From CAYGZM01 sp964354365 (lineage in GTDB: Bacteria; Planctomycetota; Phycisphaerae; Sedimentisphaerales; Anaerobacaceae), in assembly GCA_964354365.1 (NCBI GenBank), contig CAYGZM010000114.1, forward strand, positions 1-12,143: DNA of 12,143 nt. Direction: 5' to 3'. Positions 1 to 8,300 of this stretch are shown here, one piece after another. The notes beneath the pieces are model-generated. The model was not told the DNA's origin and did no database searches. It saw only the letters and a list, made by a program, of their open reading frames with translations. How positions within the stretch are numbered: the first letter of the stretch is position 1; every line of letters starts with the position of its first letter. The translations under genes were made by a program, and so were the position numbers.

Positions 1-48
1 TAAATCCTTTGTTTTTCATGCGTTAAATTCACCAACTTTTTCGGAGTT

Positions 49-259
49 GAACCAACTTTTTATTAACGTCCCAAAGGTTGGGGGCAATCTGGTTGTTCAC
101 TTCCGGAACAGGCAATAGCGTTTATCGCTTTATCCGCTACCAGCACAACGGCTCTGGGAGATTCGCGGAGTCGTTTTATTACCTGCTGTCAGCCCTAATG
201 CGATAAACGCTTTCTTACCCGATAGTGTTTTCCCCACAAATCTTGGCACGATACCAAGT
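49..259 (-). repeat. Hairpin-rich ~211 bp repeat, copy 1 (inverted relative to copy 2)
   Basis: Read on the minus strand, this stretch aligns end to end with 4951-5160. I count about 21 differences and one 1-base gap by hand, roughly 90% identity. The core (117-211) is bounded by perfect 12-bp inverted ends, AGCGTTTATCGC and GCGATAAACGCT. Inside are further arm pairs (ACAGCA with TGCTGG, AACGACT with AGCCGTT). These are mismatched at one position each here but perfect in copy 2. A short hairpin lies on each side: CTTGG...CCAAG near 242-258, and CCCAA...TTGGG near 70-81. I see no ORF in it. It could be a MITE/REP-like element, or DNA for a structured RNA. The outer 1-48 holds only a direct repeat ACCAACTTTTT (31-41 and 51-61). 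Confidence 0.85.
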
Positions 260-311
260 CTTTAGAAATGGTGCGAAACGGCAGGACACGTTGCCGGTTC
301 AGTAAAAAACG

Positions 312-341
312 TTGCTTTGAACGGCTGGGTTGAGTTAGAAT
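312..341 (+). promoter_or_regulatory. Possible promoter of the molybdenum hydroxylase operon
   Basis: TTGCTT (312-317) and TAGAAT (336-341) are separated by 18 bp. The -10 matches five of six consensus positions; the -35 is weak (TTG only). A start near 348 would give a leader of about 70 nt before the ATG at 417. It lies between repeat copy 1 and the first gene. No operator-like symmetry is evident around it. The call rests on sequence match only. Confidence 0.3.
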
Positions 342-416
342 TCGGGGCATGGATTGTCAGCAAAAGAAAGGGCTGGGCGGAACCCCGCAGGGACGCCCAT
401 CCGGTGGAGACCGATT

Positions 417-881
417 ATGGATACTACAATCACTCTGACCGTTAATGGAGAGAAGAAAACCATCACTACCGACCCGCAGCGGCCGCTTCTTGATGTTTTG
501 AGGGAGGAGCTGCATCTTACGGGGACCAAGTATGGGTGCGGCGAGGGGCAGTGCGGGGCGTGCACGGTATTGATGGACGGCAAAAGCGTCTTGTCGTGCA
601 TCACGCCCGCGGGCCGGGCCGACGGCAAGACCATCACCACAATCGAGGGGCTTGCCGGGGGCGACGGGCTTCATCCGGTGCAGGAGGCGTTTCTGGAGGC
701 TGGGGCGATGCAGTGCGGGTACTGCACACCGGGGATGATTATGACGACGGCGGCTTTTCTCAAGGAGAATCCTCACCCCACAGACGAGCAGATTACGGAA
801 GGATTGAACGGGAATATCTGCCGGTGCAATGGATATATGAAAATCGCAAACGCCGTGCGTCTCGCGGCCGAGAAGATGTAG
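417..881 (+). CDS. [2Fe-2S] small subunit of a molybdenum hydroxylase (IorA/CoxS type)
   Basis: This 154-residue protein carries electrons from the molybdenum site of the partner large subunit through two [2Fe-2S] clusters. The N-terminal plant-ferredoxin-like fold holds C41, C46, C49 and C61 (motif GCGEGQCGACTV). The C-terminal helical [2Fe-2S] domain holds C100 and C103 (QCGYC) and C135 and C137 (NICRCNGY), so all eight ligands are present. Length is typical of the family. I chose ATG 417 because GGAG lies 7 nt upstream and the protein then begins with the usual short strand before the first cluster. A TTG at 354 would add 21 residues with no family resemblance. There is no signal peptide: in this family the folded small subunit is exported together with the Tat-tagged large subunit. 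The next gene starts 12 nt after the stop. The substrate cannot be read from this subunit. Confidence 0.93.
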   Translation: MDTTITLTVNGEKKTITTDPQRPLLDVLREELHLTGTKYGCGEGQCGACTVLMDGKSVLSCITPAGRADGKTITTIEGLAGGDGLHPVQEAFLEAGAMQCGYCTPGMIMTTAAFLKENPHPTDEQITEGLNGNICRCNGYMKIANAVRLAAEKM

Positions 882-893
882 AGGTAAGAACCT

Positions 894-3050
894 ATGAGCA
901 GAGATACCTTAACCCAAACGGTCGAACCAGGACTATCTGAGCCGGCTGGCGAGCAGATATGCGGGGGCGAGCTGAGCCGACGCTCCTTCATACAGATGCT
1001 CGGCGCGGGTCTTCTGATTACGGTGAGCGGGGGCGTTTCATTGGGTCGGCAGTCCGGCGGGCGCAGCCGGCAGTCCGCAGCCGTGGCGGCGAGGATCCAT
1101 ATCAACGAGGACGGCACGATTACGGTGATGACGGGCAAGGTCGAGGAAGGGCAAGGCTCACGAGCACAGTTGACGCAGGCGGCGGCGGAGGAGCTGCGGG
1201 TTGCCGCCGAGCGGATTCGCTTAGTGATGGCCGATACGGAGTTGGTGCCTGATGACGGCATAACGGCGGGCAGCCGGACGACACCATCTACTGTTCCGGC
1301 GGTGCGCCAGGGCGCGGCGACGGCGCGGGAGTTGCTGGTGCGTCTTGCAGCCGAGCAGTGGAAGGTTGAGAGCGGCACGTTGGACGTGCGCAACGGCGTT
1401 ATCACGCACAGGACGACAAAACAGACCATCACCTATGCCGATCTTGCAAAATCAAAGGACATTGCCGAGGCTTTCAAACAAGCCGTTCCATCCGATGTTA
1501 CTGTCACGCCGGTAAGCGAATGGGAAGTGCTCGGCAGTTCGGTTCCAAGGCCGAACAGTCGGGACTTAGTGACCGGGGCGCACCATTATCCCTCCGATAT
1601 CGTGCGTCCGAATATGCTTTACGGAAAGATATTACGTCCGGTGTCATACGGGGCCACGCTTGAGTCAATCGACCTTACCAAGGCGGAGGCCATGAAGGAC
1701 GTGGTGGTCGTGCGTGAGGGCCAGTTCGTGGGGTGCGCTGCGCCATCGTCGTTCCGTGCGGCTGAGGCGCTGGAGGTGATTGCGAGGACCGCATCGTGGA
1801 AGACTGCGCCTCATCCGTCGAGCAAGGAGGTATTCTCTTATCTGAAGGAACATCGCTCGGACGACAGATCGCGTCCGAGCACGCGGGGCTCTATTGACAA
1901 AGGGCTCGCCGAGGCGAGCAAGGTCCTGACCGAAACATACGAAGTGGCCTATATCCAGCATACTCCGATGGAGCCGAGGGCCGCGGTGGCGGAGTGGAGC
2001 GACGGCAAACTGACGGTGTGGGCGGGCATCGATTGGCCGCAGCGAATACAGGGGGATTTGGCCCGGGCTTTGCAGATACCAAGCGAGCAGGTGCGCGTAA
2101 TAGTGCCGGATATGGGCGGGGGATTCGGGGGCAAACACAGCGGCGAGGCGGCGGAAGAAGCGGCTCGATTAGCCAAGGCAGCCGGGCGTCCGGTGTCGGT
2201 GCGATGGACGCGGGCTGAGGAGTTCACCTGGGCGTATTTTCGCCCGGCGGCGGTAATCGAGTGCAAGGGCGGCCTGAACGACAAAGGCTCGCTTATCGCC
2301 TGGGACTTCACCAATATCAACGCCGGCGGTGCGGCAATTGACACGCCGTACAATATAGCCAATACGAGAATCCTGTCGGTGGGTTCCGATTCTCCGCTGA
2401 GTCAGGGGCCGTACCGGTGCCTCGCTGCGACGGGGAACAACTTTGCCCGCGAGTCGTTTATGGATGAGCTTGCCGCGGCGGCAGGGGCGGATCCGCTGGC
2501 CTTCCGGCTGGCGCATCTTGAGAATGAGCGGATACGGACGGTTCTTGAGGCCGCTGCGAAGCACTTCGACTGGCCCGCTCGCAGGAAGAAGGTTACCGGT
2601 GAAACAGGCGTGGGGCTGGCGTGCGGGACGGAGAAGAACTCCGTAGTGGCTGCTTGCGTGGAAGTGGGCATAGATCGCAAACGGGGCGAGATAAAGGTGC
2701 GTGAGGTCTGCGAGGCGTTCGAGTGCGGGCCGATTCAGAATCCGGCCAACCTGACCTCTCAGGTGCAGGGGTGCATCATCATGGGTATGGGCGGGGCGCT
2801 GCGCGAGGAAATGCGGTTCGCGGAAGGCAAGATTCTGAACGCGAGCTTCGCCGAGTATCTTGTGCCGCGGTTCAAGGACGTCCCCAAAATTGACGTTCAC
2901 CTTATCAACAAGACGGACATTCCCTCTGCGGGCGGCGGCGAGACGCCGATTATTGCGATTGCCCCCGCCATTGGGAACGCCGTTTTCGCGGCGACGGGCA
3001 TTCGAATCCGGTCTATGCCTATGCGCGGCGACCAGTTAAAGCAGGCCTGA
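894..3050 (+). CDS. Molybdopterin-binding large subunit, isoquinoline 1-oxidoreductase beta (IorB) type, Tat-exported
   Basis: This 718-residue catalytic subunit belongs to the xanthine oxidase superfamily, whose members hydroxylate N-heterocycles or aldehydes at a Mo centre. Residues 27-46 form a twin-arginine signal (L-SRRSF, R29/R30, then a hydrophobic stretch), so the enzyme should be exported folded. The Moco-binding glycine motif GGGFGGKHSGE begins at residue 408. The C-terminal GGGET motif places the expected catalytic glutamate at E683, followed by IAPAIGNAVFAATG, which is typical of the family. Length and signal fit the two-subunit IorAB group, which carries molybdopterin cytosine dinucleotide. 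The start is supported by GAGGT about 8 nt upstream. It follows the [2Fe-2S] subunit by 12 nt and precedes the XdhC gene by 27 nt. No FAD subunit and no cytochrome gene is present, so the electron acceptor is unknown. The substrate is not predictable; the iorB label is by similarity only. Confidence 0.9.
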   Translation: MSRDTLTQTVEPGLSEPAGEQICGGELSRRSFIQMLGAGLLITVSGGVSLGRQSGGRSRQSAAVAARIHINEDGTITVMTGKVEEGQGSRAQLTQAAAEELRVAAERIRLVMADTELVPDDGITAGSRTTPSTVPAVRQGAATARELLVRLAAEQWKVESGTLDVRNGVITHRTTKQTITYADLAKSKDIAEAFKQAVPSDVTVTPVSEWEVLGSSVPRPNSRDLVTGAHHYPSDIVRPNMLYGKILRPVSYGATLESIDLTKAEAMKDVVVVREGQFVGCAAPSSFRAAEALEVIARTASWKTAPHPSSKEVFSYLKEHRSDDRSRPSTRGSIDKGLAEASKVLTETYEVAYIQHTPMEPRAAVAEWSDGKLTVWAGIDWPQRIQGDLARALQIPSEQVRVIVPDMGGGFGGKHSGEAAEEAARLAKAAGRPVSVRWTRAEEFTWAYFRPAAVIECKGGLNDKGSLIAWDFTNINAGGAAIDTPYNIANTRILSVGSDSPLSQGPYRCLAATGNNFARESFMDELAAAAGADPLAFRLAHLENERIRTVLEAAAKHFDWPARRKKVTGETGVGLACGTEKNSVVAACVEVGIDRKRGEIKVREVCEAFECGPIQNPANLTSQVQGCIIMGMGGALREEMRFAEGKILNASFAEYLVPRFKDVPKIDVHLINKTDIPSAGGGETPIIAIAPAIGNAVFAATGIRIRSMPMRGDQLKQA

Positions 3051-3077
3051 CGTTCTGAAAACCCGTGGGCAGGCAAA

Positions 3078-4190
3078 ATGAACAGCACCGACCAAGCCGC
3101 CGATATTTACGAGCAAGTCGTGGAATTCATCGACGCGGGGCGGTCGTTTGCCCTGGCGACGATTCTGAGGGCCGAGGGATCGACGCCTCGAAAGGCGGGG
3201 GTCAGGGCGATTATCGACGAGACGGGCAGGATTTGGGGGACGCTCGGCGGAGGGGCAGTCGAGGCGGAGGCGCAGCGTCGGGCCGTTGAGGCCTGCAAAT
3301 CGAAGCAGACAATCGTTTTTGAACTCGCTCTGGAGGGCGCGTGTAGATCCGATGACACTCCCATCTGTGGGGGAAATATGCGCATCCTGGTCGATGCAAC
3401 GATTGAAAAGGAGAGGGCATCATACGCTCAGGTTGCACAGGCCTTGCGGCAGCGTCAGTGCGGCGCGCTGCTTACGACGGTGCGCACCGGCGCGGAGACG
3501 GAAGTAGCGGTGCAATGGCTTTCACAAGAGGCGATAGGAGCGGAGGGAGGTTTTCCCGGCGGTGAGGCGATTAGCTCGTGCCTCGGACGCGAAGAGGCTT
3601 GCCACTTCGTGCAGGCCCCATGTGCCCCTGGCGGGGATGGGCAAGAGGTGAATACTGCTGTGGAAGTCCTTGTTGAGCCGGTTATTCCCATGCCGATGCT
3701 GTTGATTGTCGGTGGGGGGCATATCGGCCAAGCCCTTGCGAGGCAGGCAATCCTGGCTGGTTTCGATGCAGTCGTTTTAGATGATCGGCCCGAGTTCACG
3801 GACCCGGCTCTTTTTCCGGAAGGGGTCGCCACAAGGTGCGGAGATATACGCAGGGAGGTGGAGGCCTTTCCAATCGGGCGAGATACGTACATCGTGATTG
3901 TAACGCGAGGGCATAAACACGACGCGGACGCGCTTGAGGCCTGCATTCATGCGCCGGCGGCGTATATCGGTATGATAGGGAGCAAACGGAAGGTTGCCCT
4001 GATACGCGAAGATTTCGTCGAATCCGGGCTTGCCGGCGAAGAAGAGTTTGGCCGGGTCTTTGCGCCGGTCGGGCTGGACATCGGGGCGGTTACGGTTCCC
4101 GAGATTGCGGCGAGCATCGTCGCCCAATTGATAGCGGTCCGGCGCAAAGGCGGCACAAAGGCGGGACGTTATGAGAAGGAGCCGGGATGA
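3078..4190 (+). CDS. xdhC: XdhC/CoxI family molybdenum cofactor maturation protein
   Basis: The 370-residue product matches XdhC/CoxI proteins. These bind Moco, help add the terminal sulfido ligand and pass the cofactor to xanthine-dehydrogenase-family enzymes; they are not part of the finished enzyme. The N-terminal XdhC_CoxI domain (about 14-106) shows GSTPRKAG, GTLGGGAVE and CGGNM with C97, the cysteine region conserved in the family. A Rossmann-like C-terminal domain (about 206-350) shows VGGGHIG (211-217), VTRGHKHD (275-282), YIGMIGSKRK (296-305) and VGLDIGAVTVPEIA (331-344). It acts in the cytoplasm before Tat export of the enzyme. The Shine-Dalgarno region is weak (GGGCAGG about 5 nt before the ATG), so it may depend on coupling within the operon. 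Its stop overlaps the next start as ATGA. Position directly after the catalytic subunit strongly supports a dedicated maturation role. Confidence 0.93.
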   Translation: MNSTDQAADIYEQVVEFIDAGRSFALATILRAEGSTPRKAGVRAIIDETGRIWGTLGGGAVEAEAQRRAVEACKSKQTIVFELALEGACRSDDTPICGGNMRILVDATIEKERASYAQVAQALRQRQCGALLTTVRTGAETEVAVQWLSQEAIGAEGGFPGGEAISSCLGREEACHFVQAPCAPGGDGQEVNTAVEVLVEPVIPMPMLLIVGGGHIGQALARQAILAGFDAVVLDDRPEFTDPALFPEGVATRCGDIRREVEAFPIGRDTYIVIVTRGHKHDADALEACIHAPAAYIGMIGSKRKVALIREDFVESGLAGEEEFGRVFAPVGLDIGAVTVPEIAASIVAQLIAVRRKGGTKAGRYEKEPG

Positions 4191-4783
4191 ATTGTGCGAT
4201 TGTCCTTGCTGCGGGTATGAGCCGGAGGATGGGGGCGCAGAAGCTGCTCTTGCCGTTCGGCGGCAAGACGGTCATTTCCCACATCGTCGATCAGATTGCA
4301 GGCAGTGTTGTCGATAAGATTATTGTGGTTGCGGGGGATGAAAGCGACAAGGTGAGGGAACAATTGTCGGGCCGGGATGTTTCGATTGTAATCAATCCGG
4401 ATTGTGGAGCTGAGATGCTTTCTTCTGTTCGTTGTGGAATCAGGGTCCTGCTACAACAGTGCGAAGGGGTCTTAGTGGTACTCGGCGACCAGCCGGGCAT
4501 CACGACGGATCTGATCAACGAGATGGTCAATGCTTTCAAGGTCGCCGCCAAGGGAATTGTGGCGCCGGTCTTCGAGGGCAAACGGGGACATCCGATTTTG
4601 TTTTCAAGCCGCTACTGCAACGAGATTTTGACACGCTACGAGGACATTGGGTTGCGCGGCCTTGCGGAGACCCACGCGGACGATGTCTTCGAGCTGAACG
4701 TATCGAGCCCTGCGGTGCTTTCTGATATGGACTGTCCGGAGGACTATCGAAGGGAACTCGAACTGTTCAGGGAAGTACGATGA
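4187..4783 (+). CDS. mocA: MocA-like molybdenum cofactor cytidylyltransferase
   Basis: This 198-residue nucleotidyltransferase of the MobA/MocA fold probably joins CMP from CTP to molybdopterin, making the cytosine-dinucleotide form of Moco. The signature LAAGMSRRMG (7-16) with K19 marks the NTP-binding loop. GDQP (100-103) is the metal-binding region. GHP (134-136) and the late DMDCPEDY (180-187) match MocA rather than sugar nucleotidyltransferases. The start overlaps the xdhC stop (ATGA), a classic translational-coupling arrangement. MocA over MobA (GTP) is inferred from the neighbours: IorAB and related enzymes use cytosine dinucleotide, and XdhC/MocA pairs are common beside them. A CTP/GTP assay could still overturn this. 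The operon ends here. I see no convincing intrinsic terminator in the next 40 nt. Confidence 0.88.
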   Translation: MNCAIVLAAGMSRRMGAQKLLLPFGGKTVISHIVDQIAGSVVDKIIVVAGDESDKVREQLSGRDVSIVINPDCGAEMLSSVRCGIRVLLQQCEGVLVVLGDQPGITTDLINEMVNAFKVAAKGIVAPVFEGKRGHPILFSSRYCNEILTRYEDIGLRGLAETHADDVFELNVSSPAVLSDMDCPEDYRRELELFREVR

Positions 4784-4823
4784 GAATAAAGTACGGAGCG
4801 AACGGATCGGGGGCGGTTTGGGC

Positions 4824-4852
4824 TTGCATTTTCGGCGGCCAGACTGTATAAT
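4824..4852 (+). promoter_or_regulatory. Sigma-70 type promoter upstream of the LamG/dockerin-like gene
   Basis: TTGCAT (4824-4829) and a perfect TATAAT (4847-4852) are separated by exactly 17 bp, the best promoter match seen on the plus strand. The expected start is near 4859. It sits 40 bp after the molybdenum operon and points at the secreted protein gene at 5305 through the repeat. There is no direct evidence of use. Confidence 0.55.
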
Positions 4853-4950
4853 TACGGTGCTGATTGCAGGTTTTTCAAAAGTCGGTTTTTGGCCTGAAAA
4901 TAAGGTTTTTTCCCACCCTTGGTCAAAGAGTCTGCCGTGTTTGGCAACAA

Positions 4951-5160
4951 ACTTGGTATCGTCCCAAGATTTGTGGGGAAAAGACTATCAGGTAAGCAAG
5001 CGTTTATCGCATTAGGGCTGCCAGCAGGTAATAAAACGGCTGCGAGAATCTCCGAGAGCCGTTGTGCTGGTAGCGGATAAGGCGATAAACGCTATTGGCT
5101 GTTTCGGAAGTGAGCAACCAGATTGTCCTAACCTTTAGGACGCTAATAAGAACTTGTTTC
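4951..5160 (+). repeat. Hairpin-rich ~210 bp repeat, copy 2
   Basis: This is the direct-orientation partner of the repeat at 49-259. The 95-bp core (4999-5093) has perfect 12-bp inverted ends (AGCGTTTATCGC / GCGATAAACGCT). Nested inside are GCTGCCAGCA with TGCTGGTAGC (10 pairs, one G-T) and AACGGCT with AGCCGTT, so the core can fold into one long interrupted hairpin. Flanking hairpins are CTTGG...CCAAG (4953-4969) and GTCCTAA-CCT-TTAGGAC (5125-5141). In the last hairpin the T-A pair of this copy is C-G in copy 1, which keeps the pairing. No transposase, target duplication or ORF is visible. It may be a MITE-type element or a structured leader RNA. Confidence 0.85.
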
Positions 5161-5304
5161 AAGGGTCAAAAATCGAGGTTGCGGCGAAAGGATGGGTGTT
5201 TATCCGGCAAGCTGTGGATTTATCACTTGGCTTTCTCAAGGGTTCGCGTGTTTCGGTATATGGTCGAGGCGTGTTCAGTTCAAGCTCTTTGAAGGAGGAG
5301 TATT

Positions 5305-8300
5305 ATGTGCAGAAAACTGACTTATTCAATCTCTTCTGTCCTGGTTTTGTGTCTGACCTTGACCGGTATGGCGAGGGGCGAACGTGTCGGTTGGTGGAAG
5401 TTAGATGAGACATCCGGCGCTGCCGCCGCTGATTCCTCAGCCTATGGCAACAACGGCACCTGCCAGGGTAACGTGGCGTGGGTAGCCGGCCGGATAGCCG
5501 GCGCGTGGCAGGGGGACGGCACCGGGGACTTTATTCAGGTTCCGCATAGCGATAGTCTCAATATTAGCAATGCCGTCACGGTTGCGATGTGGGTGAACTC
5601 GACGGGCGCACCTACACGCGAACTCATCTGCAAAGGCACCTTCGGGTCGGGGACAACGTGGTGGGCCTCGTACGGCATCCGCATGGGCAATACCGTTCCC
5701 GCCACGGGAGCGCGACGAGTGAACTTCCGCGGCAACAACTCCTCCAGCAACCCGAACTGCCTCAACTCAAATACCGACATCCCGCTAAATGAGTGGACCC
5801 ACATCGCGTGCACGTTCGATGTAGCTGCCGCAGGCAACAACCAGAAGATATACTTCAACGGGCTATTGGATGCTGAGAACCAACAGACAGCCGTGCTAAC
5901 CACGAATACGGGTCCTGTGATTATAGGCGCCGATAACTACGGGACGCCGAACAGATGGGCGTGGCTGGGGATGCTCGACGACGTCCGCATCTACAACAAC
6001 GCTCTGTCGCAGGAAGAGATTCAGGCTGTTATGTCCGGCGCCGAGGGACTCGGATTTGCCTCCGGCCCCAGTCCTGCTGACAAGGCAACAGACGTGCATC
6101 GTGATGCGGTGCTTGGCTGGACGCCGGGAGAGTATGCCGCCAAGCATGATGTGTACCTTGGAACAGTCGTCGGCGATGTCGAGTCAGCCAGCAGAGCCGA
6201 CCCGCGGGGTGTGCTGGTCAGTCAAAACCGAGATCCCAACACTTATGATCCGGCCACCTCTCTCGGATTCGGCCAGACCTGGTATTGGCGCATCGATGAG
6301 GTCAATGCTCCTCCCGACCTTACGATTTATAAAGGGCCTGTCTGGAGCTTCACTGTCGAGCCTTTTGCTTATCCGATTAGCGGCGTAACTGCCGCAGCCT
6401 CCAGTTCTCATAGCACGGATATGGGGCCTGAAAAGACCATAGATCGCTCCGGAATCAACGCAAGCGACCAGCACTCGACAACCGCAACGGACATGTGGCT
6501 GAGTAGTAGCACCGGGCCGCAGCCGACCTGGATACAATACCAGTTCGACAGGGCTTACAAACTGCATCAGATGTGGGTGTGGAACTCCAATCAATCAATT
6601 GAGACCGCTGTCGGTTTTGGGGTGAAGAACGTTACGATTGAATACTCGACCGATGGCGAGGACTGGACGCAACTGGTCGGCGCGCCGCAATTTGCCCAGG
6701 CTACCGGCTTGCCCGGTTATGTTCACAATACCACCGTTGATTTTGGCGGTGTGGCTGCAAAGTACGTCAAGATCACGGCTAACAGCAACTTTGGCATGCT
6801 GAGCCAGTACGGTCTGAGCGAGGTCCGCTTCTTTTACATACCTGTCCATGCAAGAGAGCCGAATCCGACGGACGGCCAAACAGGTGTGCCTCTGGATGTC
6901 GTGCTTGGCTGGAGAGCGGGAAGAGAGGCTGCAACGCACGAGGTTTATCTCGGCACTGATTTGCAGGCCGTCACCAACGGGACTATTGCCCCGGTTAACA
7001 TTCCTGCGAGCGGGAGCCAGGCCGGCTACGATCCGGGGACCCTTGATCTGGGTGAGACCTACTATTGGAAGGTCGTCGAGGTCAACAACGCCGGAGAGCC
7101 GAACGCGTGGGAGGGCGATGTGTGGTCCTTCAGCACGGTTGACTCTCTCGTCGTGGACAATATGGACTCGTATGGCAACGCCGACACACCGGGCCAGCCC
7201 GGCAGCAGGATATGGTACACCTGGAAGGACGGCGAAGGCTGGGTCTCTCCACTACCCGGCTATGGAGGCAACGGCACAGGCTCCGTTGTGGACGTCAACA
7301 CTCAGACCGTTCGCAGCGGCAAATCTCTGGTGCTGAACTACGATAACGACGGCACAAACTATTTTGGCACATCAGGCAAGGCGTACTATTCAGAGATTGC
7401 AGCCGGCACTGCTGACCTGGCGATAGGAAGCGATTGGACATGCAAAGGCGTCAAGGCGCTGTCGTTGTGGTTCAGGGGCAGGCCGCCCGTCTTTTTGGAG
7501 TCTGGCGGCAAGTACACAATGAGCGCATCCGGCACCGACATCTATGGCACAGCGGACCAGTTCCGCTATGCCTTCAAGTTACTGTCCGGCGACGGGTCCA
7601 TCCAGGCGCGCGTCCTTAGTGTCCAGAACACCAATCCATGGGCAAAAGTCGGCGTGATGATACGCCAGAACCTGCAGGCGAATTCGGCCCATGCCAACCT
7701 GCTTTTGGCCCCAGAAAATGGCTGCAGGTTACAGACACGGGTCACGGCCGGCGGCGGCAGCACCAGTGATACCGCCGTTACCCAGCTTGCCCACATCAGA
7801 GCGCCGCACTGGATTAAGCTGGAGCGCGTCGGCGACCAATTCACGGCCTATGATTCCAATGATCCTGCGACCGAAGGCTGGCACCCGCTTGCCTGGGGAC
7901 CGCAGACAATCACGATGACGACCGATGTCTATATAGGTTTGTCCCTTACCAGCCATAACGTAAATGCTATCTGTGTGGCCGAGTTTTCGGACGTATCCAC
8001 CACCGGCAACGTTACAGGAGACTGGCAGGTGCAGGCCATAGGAACTGCGATGCCAACGACAGGTAACGATGTTGAGCCGTTGTATGTTGCTCTTGAGGAT
8101 ACTGCCAACAACGTAAAGGTTGTCACTCATTCTGACCCCAATGCGGTGCAGGGGAGCGCTTGGCAGGAGTGGAATGTGGCTCTTGAGGAGTTTGGCTCTG
8201 CCGGTGTAAACCTCGCTTCTGTCAAGAAGATGTACATAGGCGTCGGCAGCAGGGGGGCAACAGAGGCCGGCGGCGCGGGAGCGCTTTATGTCGATGACAT

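Larger units (their letters stand above)
4784..5304. other. Non-coding region: promoter, structured repeat and ribosome-binding site of the next gene
   Basis: There is no credible gene in these 521 bp. In order they hold a sigma-70 type promoter (4824-4852), about 100 bp of T-rich sequence, the second copy of the hairpin repeat (4951-5160), about 130 bp with no feature I recognise, and AAGGAGG (5292-5298), 6 nt before the ATG at 5305. If the promoter is real, the following gene has a leader of roughly 445 nt containing the whole repeat. Confidence 0.7.

Noticed and set aside
31..61. CRISPR-like or iteron direct repeats (ACCAACTTTTT twice, 20-bp period)
   Set aside because: There are only two short units with no further copies, spacer structure or associated genes.
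354..416. TTG start extending the [2Fe-2S] subunit by 21 residues
   Set aside because: The extra residues do not resemble the family, and ATG 417 has a GGAG at proper spacing.
1..416. Moco-sensing riboswitch upstream of the molybdenum operon
   Set aside because: The structured part is a repeat shared with 4951-5160, which precedes an unrelated gene, and here it is antisense to the operon. I see no recognisable Moco motif in 260-416.
2169..2900. Long minus-strand ORF (243 codons) inside the molybdopterin subunit gene
   Set aside because: It is a shadow in high-GC coding DNA. The plus-strand frame has clear family motifs throughout.
4999..5093. Integron attC site, suggested by the long imperfect palindrome
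   Set aside because: The RYYYAAC/GTTRRRY core sites are missing at the ends, there is no integrase, and the two copies are inverted rather than in tandem direct orientation.
4818..5292. Two 65-codon plus-strand ORFs (4818-5015 and 5095-5292)
   Set aside because: They overlap the promoter and the repeat, lack ribosome-binding sites and show no recognisable motif. The repeat's other copy does not maintain an equivalent reading frame as a credible gene.
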